Below, in pieces: positions 23,301 through 32,221 of a stretch of DNA of 64,000 nucleotides; positions within the stretch are counted from its first letter, which is position 1, and each line of letters begins with the position of its first letter. The notes below the pieces were generated by a model. It searched no databases. It was not told the DNA's origin and saw only the letters and a list, made by a program, of their open reading frames with translations. A program made the translations under genes and the position numbers. The stretch spans positions 1 through 64,000 of the forward strand of contig DATIKW010000018.1 in NCBI GenBank assembly GCA_035477115.1, written 5' to 3'. The stretch is from UBA995 sp035477115. GTDB taxonomy: Bacteria > Bacillota > Sulfobacillia > UBA995.

Positions 23301-24576
23301 CGGCGCCCGCGGATTGCAGCTGGAGTTCGAATCCCTCGTACCCGCGATCGACGTGCTGGGCGCCATACACTTCCGTCGTACCCTCCGCACCCAGTCCCGC
23401 CAGGATCAAGGCCGCGCCGCTACGCAGGTCCGTGGCGTGTACCGCCGCTCCCGACAACCGGCTGACCCCGCGTACCACCGCCGCCGCCCCTTCCACCCGG
23501 ATGTCCGCACCCATGCGCCGCAACTCCGCCGCGTGGTTGAACCGGTTGGGGAAGATGGTCTCGCCGATGATGCTGATCCCCTGGGCCGTGCACATCATCG
23601 CCATGACCTGCGGCTGCATATCCGTAGGGAATCCCGGGTAAGGGAGAGTCTTGAAGTCGGTGGCGCGCAGCGGGGGGTCAGCACGAGCGATCAGGGCATC
23701 CGGGTCGCGCCGGATCTCCAGTCCGGCCTCGCGCAGCTTGGCTATCAGTGCCTCCAGGTGTTCGGGGATGACGTTGGTCAGGCGGACCTCGCCGCCAGCC
23801 GATCCGACCCCGGCCAACAGAGTCCCCGCCTCGATCCGATCGGGGATGACCGCATGTTCCCCGCCGCCAAGACGCTCCACTCCGTCCACGCGGATGTCGC
23901 CGGTCCCCGCGCCGCGGATGCGCGCGCCCAACGTGTTCAGGAAGTTCTGCAGGTCAACTATCTCCGGTTCCTTGGCGGCGTTCCGGATGAGCGTGATCCC
24001 CTCGGCGAGGGCGGCCGCCATCATGAGGTTCTCGGTGGCTCCGACACTCGGGAAATCCAGGTGAATCTCCGCGCCCCGTAGGCCCGGAGTCTCCGCCTCG
24101 ATGTAGCCGCCCCGCTCGCGAATGCTCGCCCCCAATGCCTGTAGCCCGGCCAGGTGCAGATCGATGGGTCGTGGGCCGATAGCGCAGCCTCCAGGGTGAG
24201 AGATCCTGACCCGGCCCACCCTGCCGAGCAGGGGTCCCATGAGGAAGATGGATGATCGCATCTCTCCTACCAGGTGATCGGGCACCTCGTGGCCGTTCAG
24301 CACATCAGCCCGAACCACCAGGGCTCGACGGGGATGGCCGGCGCACTCGACGTCGACGCGCGCTCCCAGACTGGTCAGGATCTGCTGCATCACCGCCGTG
24401 TCCCTCAAGCGCGGAGCATCCAGCACCACGCATTCCGACGGCGTCAACAGACAAGCGGCCAGGATCGGCAAGGTGGCGTTCTTGGCGCCGTTCACCCGTA
24501 CCTGCCCCCGTAAGCGCACGCCGCCCCTCACCACGAAACTCCCCACTCCGGGGCACCTACTCTCTGCCTTCCTCAT
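23281..24576 (-). CDS. murA: UDP-N-acetylglucosamine 1-carboxyvinyltransferase MurA
   Basis: MurA transfers enolpyruvate from PEP to UDP-GlcNAc, the first committed step of peptidoglycan synthesis. The 431-residue protein contains QVRVNGAKNATLPILAACLL with the catalytic-site Lys-Asn. The loop SHPGGCAIGPRPIDLHLAGL carries the PEP-binding cysteine targeted by fosfomycin. Also present are FPTDMQPQVMAMMCTAQG and DLRSGAALILAGL. The ATG at 24576 has AGAGG at good spacing and overlaps the murC end by 20 bases; a GTG at 24546 is an alternative. It occupies the place where murB is found in many relatives. Confidence 0.95.
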   Translation of the reverse strand: MRKAESRCPGVGSFVVRGGVRLRGQVRVNGAKNATLPILAACLLTPSECVVLDAPRLRDTAVMQQILTSLGARVDVECAGHPRRALVVRADVLNGHEVPDHLVGEMRSSIFLMGPLLGRVGRVRISHPGGCAIGPRPIDLHLAGLQALGASIRERGGYIEAETPGLRGAEIHLDFPSVGATENLMMAAALAEGITLIRNAAKEPEIVDLQNFLNTLGARIRGAGTGDIRVDGVERLGGGEHAVIPDRIEAGTLLAGVGSAGGEVRLTNVIPEHLEALIAKLREAGLEIRRDPDALIARADPPLRATDFKTLPYPGFPTDMQPQVMAMMCTAQGISIIGETIFPNRFNHAAELRRMGADIRVEGAAAVVRGVSRLSGAAVHATDLRSGAALILAGLGAEGTTEVYGAQHVDRGYEGFELQLQSAGADVRRAD

Positions 24577-25984
24577 CGCGGATGGCCTCTAGGATGCGGG
24601 GAGCCAACTCCCCCACATCGCCGCAACCGAGCGTAAGGACTACATCTCCCGGCCGGGCCCGCTCCACGGCGACGGCCAGGGCGGAATCGAGATCGGGTAC
24701 GGGGACCGCTTCCCGGCCGGCCCGCTCCCGAATCGCCGCCACGATCAGTGCCGAGCTTACCCCCGCCTGGGGAGGCTCACTCGCAGGGAACAGCGGAGGG
24801 ACGATGACCACCGAGGCATGGCGGAAAGGAGGGCCGAACTCCCGGTGTAACCGCGCGGTCCTGGTGTACCGGTGGGGCTGAAACACCACCAGCACGTGCT
24901 GGTAGCCCTCCGCCGCCAGCGTGGCGAGGGTCGTCTCGATTTCCGTGGGGTGATGGCCGTAATCGTCCATGACCGTAATGCCCCCGGCGGTCCCGAGGAT
25001 CTGGTAACGTCGCTCGACCCCGCTGAAGGTCTGGCACGCTTCCCGGCAAGCATCAAAGGGGACACCCAGGCGGTCGGCAGCCGCGATCGCCCCCAGGGCG
25101 TTCATCACGTTATGCATCCCGGGAATTCCCAGTTCCACCCTGCCCATCAGCCGCGGCTCCCGGTACACGTCGAAGCGCGCCCGGCGAGGCTCCAGGCTGA
25201 TGTGACACGCCGTGTAGTCGGCCGAGGCGCGGATAGCGTAAGTCGCAGCGGGAGTGCCGAGCCCGGGCCGCAGAGCTGCCAGGCGAGGATCGTCCGCAGA
25301 GAGGACAGCCAGACCTTCCCGGCCCGGACGCTCGAGGAACTGCCGGAAAGCTTCGGTCAGGGCATCCATGCTCCCATAGTAGTTCAAGTGATCATCGTCC
25401 ACGTTGGTCACCAAGGCCACGGCGGGCGACAGCTTCAGCAGGGACCCGTCACTCTCATCCGCTTCCACCACCGCAAACTGACCGCCTCCGAGTTCGGCTC
25501 CCGTGCCCAGTTCCGGCTGGACCCCTCCGACCACCAGCGTGGGATCGTGGCCGGCCTGACGGAGCATCCGGTACACCAGCGAGGTGGTGGTCGTCTTGCC
25601 GTGGCTGCCGGACACGGCGATCATACGTTTCCCCCTCAAGGCCAAGTTCAACATCTCAATGCGCCGCAGTACGGGGAAGCCGCGCTCGCGAGCCGCCTCG
25701 AGTTCGGGATTGTCGTCGGCCACCGCCGAGGAGATGACCACCACGTCCGGCCTTCCCAGGTTCTCCGGACGATGGCCCCGGTAGACGGTGACGCCAAGGC
25801 CCTCCAGCTTGCGTACGGTCTCCGATTCTCGGAGGTCGGAACCAGTCACTCGACAACCCATTCGGACCAGGATCGCCGCGATCGCGCTCATTCCCGACCC
25901 ACCGATCCCGATCAGGTGCACTCGTCGCCAATCTTCGCCGGACGCCATCGTGGTCAGGAGCAGCCCCTCTCCGGCCGCCAGCAT
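24557..25984 (-). CDS. murC: UDP-N-acetylmuramate--L-alanine ligase MurC
   Basis: MurC adds L-alanine to UDP-MurNAc. The 475-residue protein has the N-terminal nucleotide fold RVHLIGIGGSGMSAIAAILV, the ATP loop ISVSGSHGKTTTT-like MIAVSGSHGKTTTTSLVYRM, VVEADESDGSLLKLSP and NVDDDHLNYYGS. In the C-terminal domain it has FSGVERRYQILG, MDDYGHHPTEI and VVFQPHRYTRTARL. The last three motifs separate MurC from the other Mur ligases. It lies between murG and murA in the dcw cluster. Confidence 0.96.
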   Translation of the reverse strand: MLAAGEGLLLTTMASGEDWRRVHLIGIGGSGMSAIAAILVRMGCRVTGSDLRESETVRKLEGLGVTVYRGHRPENLGRPDVVVISSAVADDNPELEAARERGFPVLRRIEMLNLALRGKRMIAVSGSHGKTTTTSLVYRMLRQAGHDPTLVVGGVQPELGTGAELGGGQFAVVEADESDGSLLKLSPAVALVTNVDDDHLNYYGSMDALTEAFRQFLERPGREGLAVLSADDPRLAALRPGLGTPAATYAIRASADYTACHISLEPRRARFDVYREPRLMGRVELGIPGMHNVMNALGAIAAADRLGVPFDACREACQTFSGVERRYQILGTAGGITVMDDYGHHPTEIETTLATLAAEGYQHVLVVFQPHRYTRTARLHREFGPPFRHASVVIVPPLFPASEPPQAGVSSALIVAAIRERAGREAVPVPDLDSALAVAVERARPGDVVLTLGCGDVGELAPRILEAIRDEEGRE

Positions 25985-25990
25985 CCCATC

Positions 25991-27130
25991 TTATGCTCCG
26001 CCTGGGTGCCGGGTTACGAATGTCCCGGATAGCGCGATTGCGAGATCCGCCAGCTGGCGGGCGGCATCCGGCCGGCCCAGCGCCCGACTGGCCGCGGCCA
26101 TCGACCGTCGCCGGCGCGGATCGTCCAGAATGGCGCGGATTTCCCTGGCGAGGCGAGGACCGTCGAGTTCGCTCTCCGGCACCAGCCGGGCTGCGCCTCG
26201 GGCCTCGAGGATCCTGGCGTTATGCGTTTGTTCGTCGTGCGCCACGTTGGGGGACGGGATGATGATCGCGGGCAGACCACGGACGGTGATCTCGGCCAAG
26301 GTGATACCCCCGCCCCGTACCACGACCACGTCGGCGGCAGCGAGGGCCGCGGGCGCATCATGAAGGTACTCGCGAACCACCAGTCCGGGTCGGCGTGACG
26401 GGTCAATGCTCTTCGCCGCCAGACCAGCCATCACCTGCTCGAACTGGCCCTTACCGGTCGACCATACCAGCTGTAACTCCGGTCGCGCGACCAGTTCCGG
26501 CAACGCCTCCAGCAATGCTTGATTCAGCCGGCGGGCGCCGAGGCTGCCCCCGAATGCATACACCGCGGGTGAGGACGGACTGAACCCCAGGGCTCGGGCG
26601 CCTTGCTCGCGGGTGATAGCAAGCACTTCCGGTCGCACGGGGTTGCCCGTGACCACGCAGCGCGTCCCCCGGGGAAAGGCCGCGACCGTCTCCGGATACG
26701 GCACCCCGACGGCGCCGGCCCACCGGGAAAGCCATCGGTTGGCCCTCCCGGGGAAGGCATTCTGTTCCTGCAAGAGGAATGGCACCCCCGCGGCCAGCGC
26801 GGCCAGGATCACGGGCACCTGGACGTAACCTCCCGTGCCCACGACCACGGAGGGCCGGAAGCTGCGTACGAGCTGCCAGGCTTGCAGTGAACCAGCGGCC
26901 AGTTCGCGAACTCCTCGCGCCAGGTCGGGCAGGGACTTCCCCGACAGTCCCCGCGCCCGAACCGCCCGGAAAGCTATCCCCTCGCGGGCGGCCAGTTCCG
27001 CCTCGATGCCACGCTGCGTCCCGGCATACATGAGTTCTACCCCGGGAACGAGTTCGCGGAGCGCCTGAGCGATGGCCAGGGCCGGGTAGGCATGTCCTCC
27101 CGTGCCGCCTCCCGTCAAGAGCGCCCTCAT
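25991..27130 (-). CDS. murG: UDP-GlcNAc transferase MurG (lipid II synthesis)
   Basis: MurG adds GlcNAc to lipid I at the cytoplasmic face of the membrane, producing lipid II. The 379-residue protein starts MRALLTGGGTGGHAYPALAI, the first G-loop. VVGTGGYVQVPVILAALAAG, LLQEQNAFPGRANRW, VYAFGGSLGARRLNQALLEA, VVVRGGGITLAEITVRGLPA and IIIPSPNVAHDEQTHNARIL follow, the last two forming the donor-binding site. The start overlaps the ftsW stop as ATGA. The long upstream extension of this frame is antisense-like and was rejected. Confidence 0.96.
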   Translation of the reverse strand: MRALLTGGGTGGHAYPALAIAQALRELVPGVELMYAGTQRGIEAELAAREGIAFRAVRARGLSGKSLPDLARGVRELAAGSLQAWQLVRSFRPSVVVGTGGYVQVPVILAALAAGVPFLLQEQNAFPGRANRWLSRWAGAVGVPYPETVAAFPRGTRCVVTGNPVRPEVLAITREQGARALGFSPSSPAVYAFGGSLGARRLNQALLEALPELVARPELQLVWSTGKGQFEQVMAGLAAKSIDPSRRPGLVVREYLHDAPAALAAADVVVVRGGGITLAEITVRGLPAIIIPSPNVAHDEQTHNARILEARGAARLVPESELDGPRLAREIRAILDDPRRRRSMAAASRALGRPDAARQLADLAIALSGTFVTRHPGGA

Positions 27131-28245
27131 TGTCGGCAGTACCGCGATATGTTGAGCAGTATCCCCACCCCCGCCATGCAAATCACCAGCGACGAGCCGC
27201 CAAAGCTCAGAAACGGCAGAGGTATACCGGTAATGGGCAGCGTATTGGTGACCACACCGATGTTCATCGTCGCCTGAAGCATGATCATGCTGGTGACGCC
27301 TGCCGCGAGCAACGAACCCAGGGTGTCGGGGGCCTTCACCGCCACGAGATATCCCCGCCACGCGAACCCCAGAAAGAGGAGGAGCACGAAAGCACCGCCC
27401 ACCAGCCCCAGTTCCTCAGCAAGCACGGCGAAGATGAAGTCGGTGTGCTGCTCAGGAAGATAGAAGTGCTTGTGAACGCTCCGTCCCAGTCCCACGCCGA
27501 AGATGCCGCCGCTCCCCAGCGCATAGAGCGACTGGATGGTCTGAAAGCCGGCGCCCAACGGATCATCGAAGGGCCTGAGGAAGGCGAGCAGGCGTTCGAG
27601 GCGATACTCGGCGGTGAAGATTGCCCAGAACGCTACCGGCACGGCGGCGGCGACCAGGACGCCCAGATGGCCCGGCCGAGCGCCGGCCATGAATAACAGG
27701 AAGAAGAGGATCGCGGCGAGGTGGATGGCGGTGCCGAGGTCGGGCTGGGCCAGAATGAGGAGGAACATCGCCCCCAAGAGGCCGACCCAAGGCAGTATCC
27801 CGGTCGTGAACCGCCCAAGCCGTTCGGGGTGACCCGACAGGCCTACGGCGGCATAGATGACCACGGCAAGCTTGGCCAGTTCGGAGGGCTGAAAAGCCAG
27901 GACGCCGACATCGATCCACCGGCGGGCACCGGCACCGGCCTGCGCCACCCCCGGCAAGAGCACGGCAACCAGGAGCATAGTGGCTCCCAGCATGATCGGT
28001 GCCGCCCACCTGCGGTACCTGCGGTAATCGACCCGCACGCCGATCGCTAGTGCCCCCAGGCCGATCAGCAGCCAGAGCAGTTGGCGCCGGAGGTAGAAGG
28101 CGGGGTCGCCATACCACGCTTCTGCCTTGACCAGGCTGGCCGAGAGGATCATGATCAGCCCCAGACCGGCAAGGGTGATCGCGATCAGGAGTATGGAGGG
28201 ATCCGGGGACCCCGGTCGCGACCGCTGGCAAGCGCGGGCGATCAT
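27127..28245 (-). CDS. ftsW: FtsW/SpoVE-family peptidoglycan polymerase (SEDS)
   Basis: FtsW is a SEDS glycosyltransferase that polymerises septal glycan together with a class B PBP. The 372-residue protein has about ten hydrophobic segments. Conserved stretches include GARRWIDVGVLAFQPSELAK, FLLILAQPDLGTAIHLAAIL, YALGSGGIFGVGLGRSVHKH, LPEQHTDFIFAVLAEELGLV and GIPLPFLSFGGSSLVICMAG. The ATG at 28245 overlaps the mraY stop by four bases. No murD lies between mraY and ftsW. Whether it serves vegetative division or the spore septum (SpoVE) cannot be decided here. Confidence 0.94.
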   Translation of the reverse strand: MIARACQRSRPGSPDPSILLIAITLAGLGLIMILSASLVKAEAWYGDPAFYLRRQLLWLLIGLGALAIGVRVDYRRYRRWAAPIMLGATMLLVAVLLPGVAQAGAGARRWIDVGVLAFQPSELAKLAVVIYAAVGLSGHPERLGRFTTGILPWVGLLGAMFLLILAQPDLGTAIHLAAILFFLLFMAGARPGHLGVLVAAAVPVAFWAIFTAEYRLERLLAFLRPFDDPLGAGFQTIQSLYALGSGGIFGVGLGRSVHKHFYLPEQHTDFIFAVLAEELGLVGGAFVLLLFLGFAWRGYLVAVKAPDTLGSLLAAGVTSMIMLQATMNIGVVTNTLPITGIPLPFLSFGGSSLVICMAGVGILLNISRYCRQ

Positions 28246-29189
28246 CGGGGCGCCCCCCAGGCCATGCCCAGCAAAGCGAGGGCGGCGAACGCCAGCCCGG
28301 CCGCCCAGAAGACGAGGACGACCTTCCGTTCCGACCATCCGACCAGTTCGAAGTGATGATGCAGGGGGCACATGCGTATGATCCGCCGGCCGGTAAGGCG
28401 GAAGGCCGTCACCTGAAGCATGACCGACAGCGTTTCCACCACGAACACGCCGGCAATCACGGGGAGCACCAGTTCGGTACGGGTGAGCACCGCGGCCGAC
28501 GCCAGGGCTCCGCCCAGTGCCAGCGAACCGGTGTCGCCCATGAAGACGCGGGCCGGATGCCAGTTGTGGACGAGGAAGCCCAGGCAACCCCCGACCGTCA
28601 CGAGACAAAAGACCAGGAGATCGCCGGCACCCAAGATCCAGGCCAAGAGCGAGTAGGCTGCCATGGCGATCACCATCAGACCGGCCGCCAGCCCGTCGAC
28701 GCCGTCGGCGAGGTTGACGCTATTGCTGGTGGACGCGGCCAGCAAGCCCACAAAGGCGGGATAGGTCCACCCTAGATCCAGTCCGAGTTCCACGAAAGGC
28801 AAACGCACGGTCGTGCCATGGCCGGGCAGTTGGAGTGCCGCCAGGCCCATCGCCAGACCCACGGCGAACTGATAGGCCAGCTTGTGCCGGGCTTTGAGGC
28901 CGAGCGACCTCCGGAGCACCACCTTCGAGTAGTCATCGATGAAGCCCAACAGGCCGTAGGCTGCCGTCACCGCAAATGCCAGGGCGAGGCGCGGGCCGCT
29001 CGCTCCGGAAACCAGCCACCCCACCGCCATCCCGCCCAGGACCAGCACTCCCCCCATGGTAGGCGTGCCGGCCTTGACGAGATGCCGGGCCGGGCCGTCG
29101 CTGCGGATCTGTTGCCCGATCCGAAGCCGCCGCAAAGCGGGGATCAATAGCCAGCCCAACAACGCCGCCGACGCGGTCGCCGCCAGCAT
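28242..29189 (-). CDS. mraY: Phospho-N-acetylmuramoyl-pentapeptide-transferase MraY
   Basis: MraY makes lipid I by moving phospho-MurNAc-pentapeptide to undecaprenyl phosphate. With the ATG at 29189 the protein has 315 residues and about ten membrane segments. Signature blocks are KAGTPTMGGVLVLGGMAVGW, LLGFIDDYSKVVLRRSLGLK (Asp pair), SNSVNLADGVDGLAAGLMVI (catalytic aspartate), FMGDTGSLALGGALA and MCPLHHHFELVGWSERKVVL. The start lies four bases after the murF stop. The longer frame upstream overlaps murF and lacks membrane character. Confidence 0.95.
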   Translation of the reverse strand: MLAATASAALLGWLLIPALRRLRIGQQIRSDGPARHLVKAGTPTMGGVLVLGGMAVGWLVSGASGPRLALAFAVTAAYGLLGFIDDYSKVVLRRSLGLKARHKLAYQFAVGLAMGLAALQLPGHGTTVRLPFVELGLDLGWTYPAFVGLLAASTSNSVNLADGVDGLAAGLMVIAMAAYSLLAWILGAGDLLVFCLVTVGGCLGFLVHNWHPARVFMGDTGSLALGGALASAAVLTRTELVLPVIAGVFVVETLSVMLQVTAFRLTGRRIIRMCPLHHHFELVGWSERKVVLVFWAAGLAFAALALLGMAWGAPR

Positions 29190-29193
29190 CGCG

Positions 29194-30657
29194 CTAGCCG
29201 CTGTGCTCTCTGGAGTCAGCTTCCGGACCTCCTTCCCGGCCGGCCAGGAAATCGGCCAGGAGTCGCTCCATGCACATCCCCCGGGACCCCTTGAACAGCA
29301 CGGCGTCGCCGGCACGTACCATAGCCGATAGTGCCGTGAGCGCTTCCTCCGGCCGGCGGCATACCGTCACGGCGCGAAGGCCGGCGGCACGGGCAGCCGC
29401 CGCGATATCGCACGCCCGATCGCCCAGGGTGATCAGACCTTGCAGGCCGCCGCACGCAGTTCCGACCCGACGATGGGCCTCCCCGCTTTCGGAGCCTAAC
29501 TCCAGCATATCGCCAAGCACGGCGATCGCTCTCCCCGCGCCCGCCACCTCCCGCAACGTCCTCAACGCTGCCCGCACGGATGCGGGACTGGCATTATAGG
29601 TATCGTCGATCACGGTTATGTCGCCGAGTCGCCGGATGGCCAGCCGCATGCCGGTGCGGGGCGCGGCTTCCAGACCGCGGGCGATCGCCTCCAGCCCAAT
29701 CCCGAAGAGCAAGCCGACAGCTGCAGCCGCCAAGGCATTCTCCACCTGGTGCCGCCCGGGCAACGGCAAGCGGATTTCCTGCTCGGCGGGACCGGGCGGC
29801 CAGCGCCCTGTCGTGCGGCCCAGACATCTTCGCGGCCATCCCCATTCGCGGACCACGAGCCGCCAGCGGGTCCCTTCCCCGGCGCGGTTCTCGAGATCGC
29901 AAGCGGTGACCAGGGCATCGGGAGCGTAGCCGAAGCGGATAGTAGGACCCGGGTGAGCTTCGGCCATCCTCCGCGTCCATGCATTGTCGGCATTGACCAC
30001 CGCCACCCCCTCCGGAGGCAAGGCCGCCAGCAGTTCAGCCTTGGCGGTGGCGATGCGGTCGATGCTGCCCAGCAACTCGAGATGCGCCTCTCCCACATTG
30101 GTGATCACGCCTACTCGCGGCAGCGCCATGTCGGCCAAGACGGCAATCTGCCCGAGACCGCGCATGGCCATCTCCAGCACTGCCACCTCGTGCCGGCCGG
30201 TGAGCCGGAACAGGGTGAGGGGCACTCCGATTTCGGTGTTGAGGTTCCCCTCCGTCAACAAGACGCGATAGTCCTGCCCCAGCACTCCCCCGGTGAGATC
30301 CTTCACGGCGGTCTTGCCGACCGATCCGGTTATCCCGACCACGGGCAGGTCGAACCGGCGGCGATGGTTGGCGGCCAGCATCCCCATTGCCGCCACCGGA
30401 TCGGTCACTCGGACCAGCGTCAAGCCCGGAGGTTGCTCGGTAACCCGTCCGACCAGGGCCACGGTGGCGCCGGCTCGGCGCGCGGCGGACAAGAACGCAT
30501 GACCGTCGTGCTGTCGGCCGACAACCGCCACGAAGAGATCGCCCGGGCTCACCTGCCGGCTGTCGGTAGTCACGCCGGAGATGGGCGCCATGGGGTCGCC
30601 GGCCGTCAACTGCCCTCCGGTAATGGCGGCCGCCTCCGCCGCCCGAAACAACGTCAC
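29194..30657 (-). CDS. murF: UDP-N-acetylmuramoyl-tripeptide--D-alanyl-D-alanine ligase MurF
   Basis: MurF completes the cytoplasmic muropeptide by adding D-Ala-D-Ala. The 487-residue protein shows GVTTDSRQVSPGDLFVAVVG in the N-terminal domain, the ATP loop VGITGSVGKTAVKDLTGGVL, EMAMRGLGQIAVLADMALPR, VITNVGEAHLELLGSIDRIA and TVIDDTYNASPASVRAALRT. The DDTYNA block is diagnostic for MurF. It starts at a GTG that overlaps the murE stop as GTGA. Confidence 0.95.
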   Translation of the reverse strand: MTLFRAAEAAAITGGQLTAGDPMAPISGVTTDSRQVSPGDLFVAVVGRQHDGHAFLSAARRAGATVALVGRVTEQPPGLTLVRVTDPVAAMGMLAANHRRRFDLPVVGITGSVGKTAVKDLTGGVLGQDYRVLLTEGNLNTEIGVPLTLFRLTGRHEVAVLEMAMRGLGQIAVLADMALPRVGVITNVGEAHLELLGSIDRIATAKAELLAALPPEGVAVVNADNAWTRRMAEAHPGPTIRFGYAPDALVTACDLENRAGEGTRWRLVVREWGWPRRCLGRTTGRWPPGPAEQEIRLPLPGRHQVENALAAAAVGLLFGIGLEAIARGLEAAPRTGMRLAIRRLGDITVIDDTYNASPASVRAALRTLREVAGAGRAIAVLGDMLELGSESGEAHRRVGTACGGLQGLITLGDRACDIAAAARAAGLRAVTVCRRPEEALTALSAMVRAGDAVLFKGSRGMCMERLLADFLAGREGGPEADSREHSG

Positions 30658-32183
30658 GGCTGCCCCGCCTCACGCTCGGCTATCGCCTTGCGAGCTTCCT
30701 CCCGGTCATCCATCGCCAGCCTGGCGCTCCCGACCTCCTGATAGGTCTCGTGCCCCTTGCCGGCGATCACCACTGTGTCCCCGGATTGGGCCATAGCGAT
30801 CGCCTGCCGAATGGCCAGCCTGCGGTCCGGCTCCACGTGGACTCGGGCGCTTTCGACCTGCCCAATTCCGGCCAGGATCTCCGCGATGATCGATCGGGGG
30901 TCTTCTCCCCTCGGGTTATCGGAGGTCAACACTACCAGGTCGGCAAGGTCGGCCGCCACCCGCCCCATCATGGGACGCTTACCCCGATCCCGGTCGCCCC
31001 CGCAACCGAACACCAGCACGATCCTGCCGGTAGAGAACTCCCGTACCGCACGCAACATGTTCTCCAGGCTGTCGGGGGTGTGGGCGTAATCCACGAGCAC
31101 CGTCAAGTCCCGTCCCTCGTCAACCCGCTCCAGCCGGCCGGGAACCCGGTATTCCCTCGCCAGGACCTCGGCCATGTCCCGCGGATGGATGCCCTCGGCC
31201 ATGCCTCCCGTAATCGCCGCCAGTGCATTGTAGACATTGTAGCGGCCTGGTGCGCCTATGGCCAGCGGGAGCGACCAGTCCGCCGGCTGGCCCGGATAGC
31301 CGGCCCGCAACATGAAGGAACTCCCCTCGCGTCCGAGTTCGACCTCTTCCGCCCGAACCATTGCCCCGCCTTGCAGCCCGTAGGTGAGAGCAGGTACCCG
31401 TGCCGCCCGAAGGAAGTGCTCGCTGGCCGGGTCATCGCGGTTCACAACCGCCGTCTTGGGCCCTGGCTTGTCCCGCCACGCCAGGTGCTCAGAGAACAAC
31501 TTCAGCTTGGCCTCCCGGTAACCCTCCATGGTCCCGTGAAAATCCAGATGGTCCCGTCCGAGGTTGGTGAAGATGGCGGTGTCGAATTCGCAGCCGACCA
31601 CCCGGGACATGGCGAGGGCGTGCGACGACACTTCCATGACCACCGCTCGATCGCCCGCCGCGGCCATCCGGGCAAGCAACCCCTGGAGGTCGGGAGATTC
31701 GGGCGTCGTCCGCTCGATCGGTTCGGGGCGGCCTCCCACGACTGTCACCACCGTACCCACCAGACCGCATGTGATCCCGGCCGACGCCAGAACCGCTCGT
31801 AACAGGAAGGTAGTGGTGGTCTTGCCCTTGGTGCCGGTGACGCCGATCACCCGCAGTTTCCGAGCAGGCCAGTCGAACAGGTTGGCTGCCGCCAAGGCCA
31901 TGGCGCCCCGCGCCTGCTCCACCCGGATCGTCGGCACGGGGAACTCCGCCTCCAACCGCTCGACGAGGAGCGCGGCGGCGCCCCGATCCAGCGCCTGCTC
32001 ACAGTATAGATGGCCGTCGGTGTTGCCTCCGGGGATGGCGCAGAACAGGTCGCCAGGCTCAACCCGACGGGAATCATAAGCCACTCCGGCGATCTCGGCG
32101 TCCCACTGGTTGCGGATTTCAAGGACGGTCAATCCTTCAAGTACCCGGGCCAGGCGCACCTGGTTGACCTCCTCCATAGTCAT
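30654..32183 (-). CDS. murE: UDP-MurNAc-L-Ala-D-Glu:meso-diaminopimelate ligase MurE
   Basis: MurE adds the third residue of the stem peptide. The 509-residue protein has GVAYDSRRVEPGDLFCAIPG, the ATP loop GVTGTKGKTTTTFLLRAVLA, EVSSHALAMSRVVGCEFDTA and FTNLGRDHLDFHGTMEGYRE. The C-terminal DNPR motif in VVLTSDNPRGEDPRSIIAEI indicates meso-diaminopimelate rather than lysine as substrate. This predicts A1gamma-type or related DAP peptidoglycan, as expected for a spore former. It ends within the murF start codon. Confidence 0.95.
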   Translation of the reverse strand: MTMEEVNQVRLARVLEGLTVLEIRNQWDAEIAGVAYDSRRVEPGDLFCAIPGGNTDGHLYCEQALDRGAAALLVERLEAEFPVPTIRVEQARGAMALAAANLFDWPARKLRVIGVTGTKGKTTTTFLLRAVLASAGITCGLVGTVVTVVGGRPEPIERTTPESPDLQGLLARMAAAGDRAVVMEVSSHALAMSRVVGCEFDTAIFTNLGRDHLDFHGTMEGYREAKLKLFSEHLAWRDKPGPKTAVVNRDDPASEHFLRAARVPALTYGLQGGAMVRAEEVELGREGSSFMLRAGYPGQPADWSLPLAIGAPGRYNVYNALAAITGGMAEGIHPRDMAEVLAREYRVPGRLERVDEGRDLTVLVDYAHTPDSLENMLRAVREFSTGRIVLVFGCGGDRDRGKRPMMGRVAADLADLVVLTSDNPRGEDPRSIIAEILAGIGQVESARVHVEPDRRLAIRQAIAMAQSGDTVVIAGKGHETYQEVGSARLAMDDREEARKAIAEREAGQP

Positions 32184-32221
32184 CCTCGGTTACTTATGTC
32201 CCCGAGATTGAACGCTATCCT

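Noticed and set aside
23318..23345. GGAGTTCGAATCCCTCG, similar to a tRNA T-arm
   Set aside because: It lies within the conserved C-terminus of murA and no acceptor or anticodon stems can be formed around it.
28246..28608. 121-residue N-terminal extension of the ftsW frame
   Set aside because: It overlaps mraY and has Arg/Gly-rich shadow composition; the ATGA overlap start at 28245 is clear.
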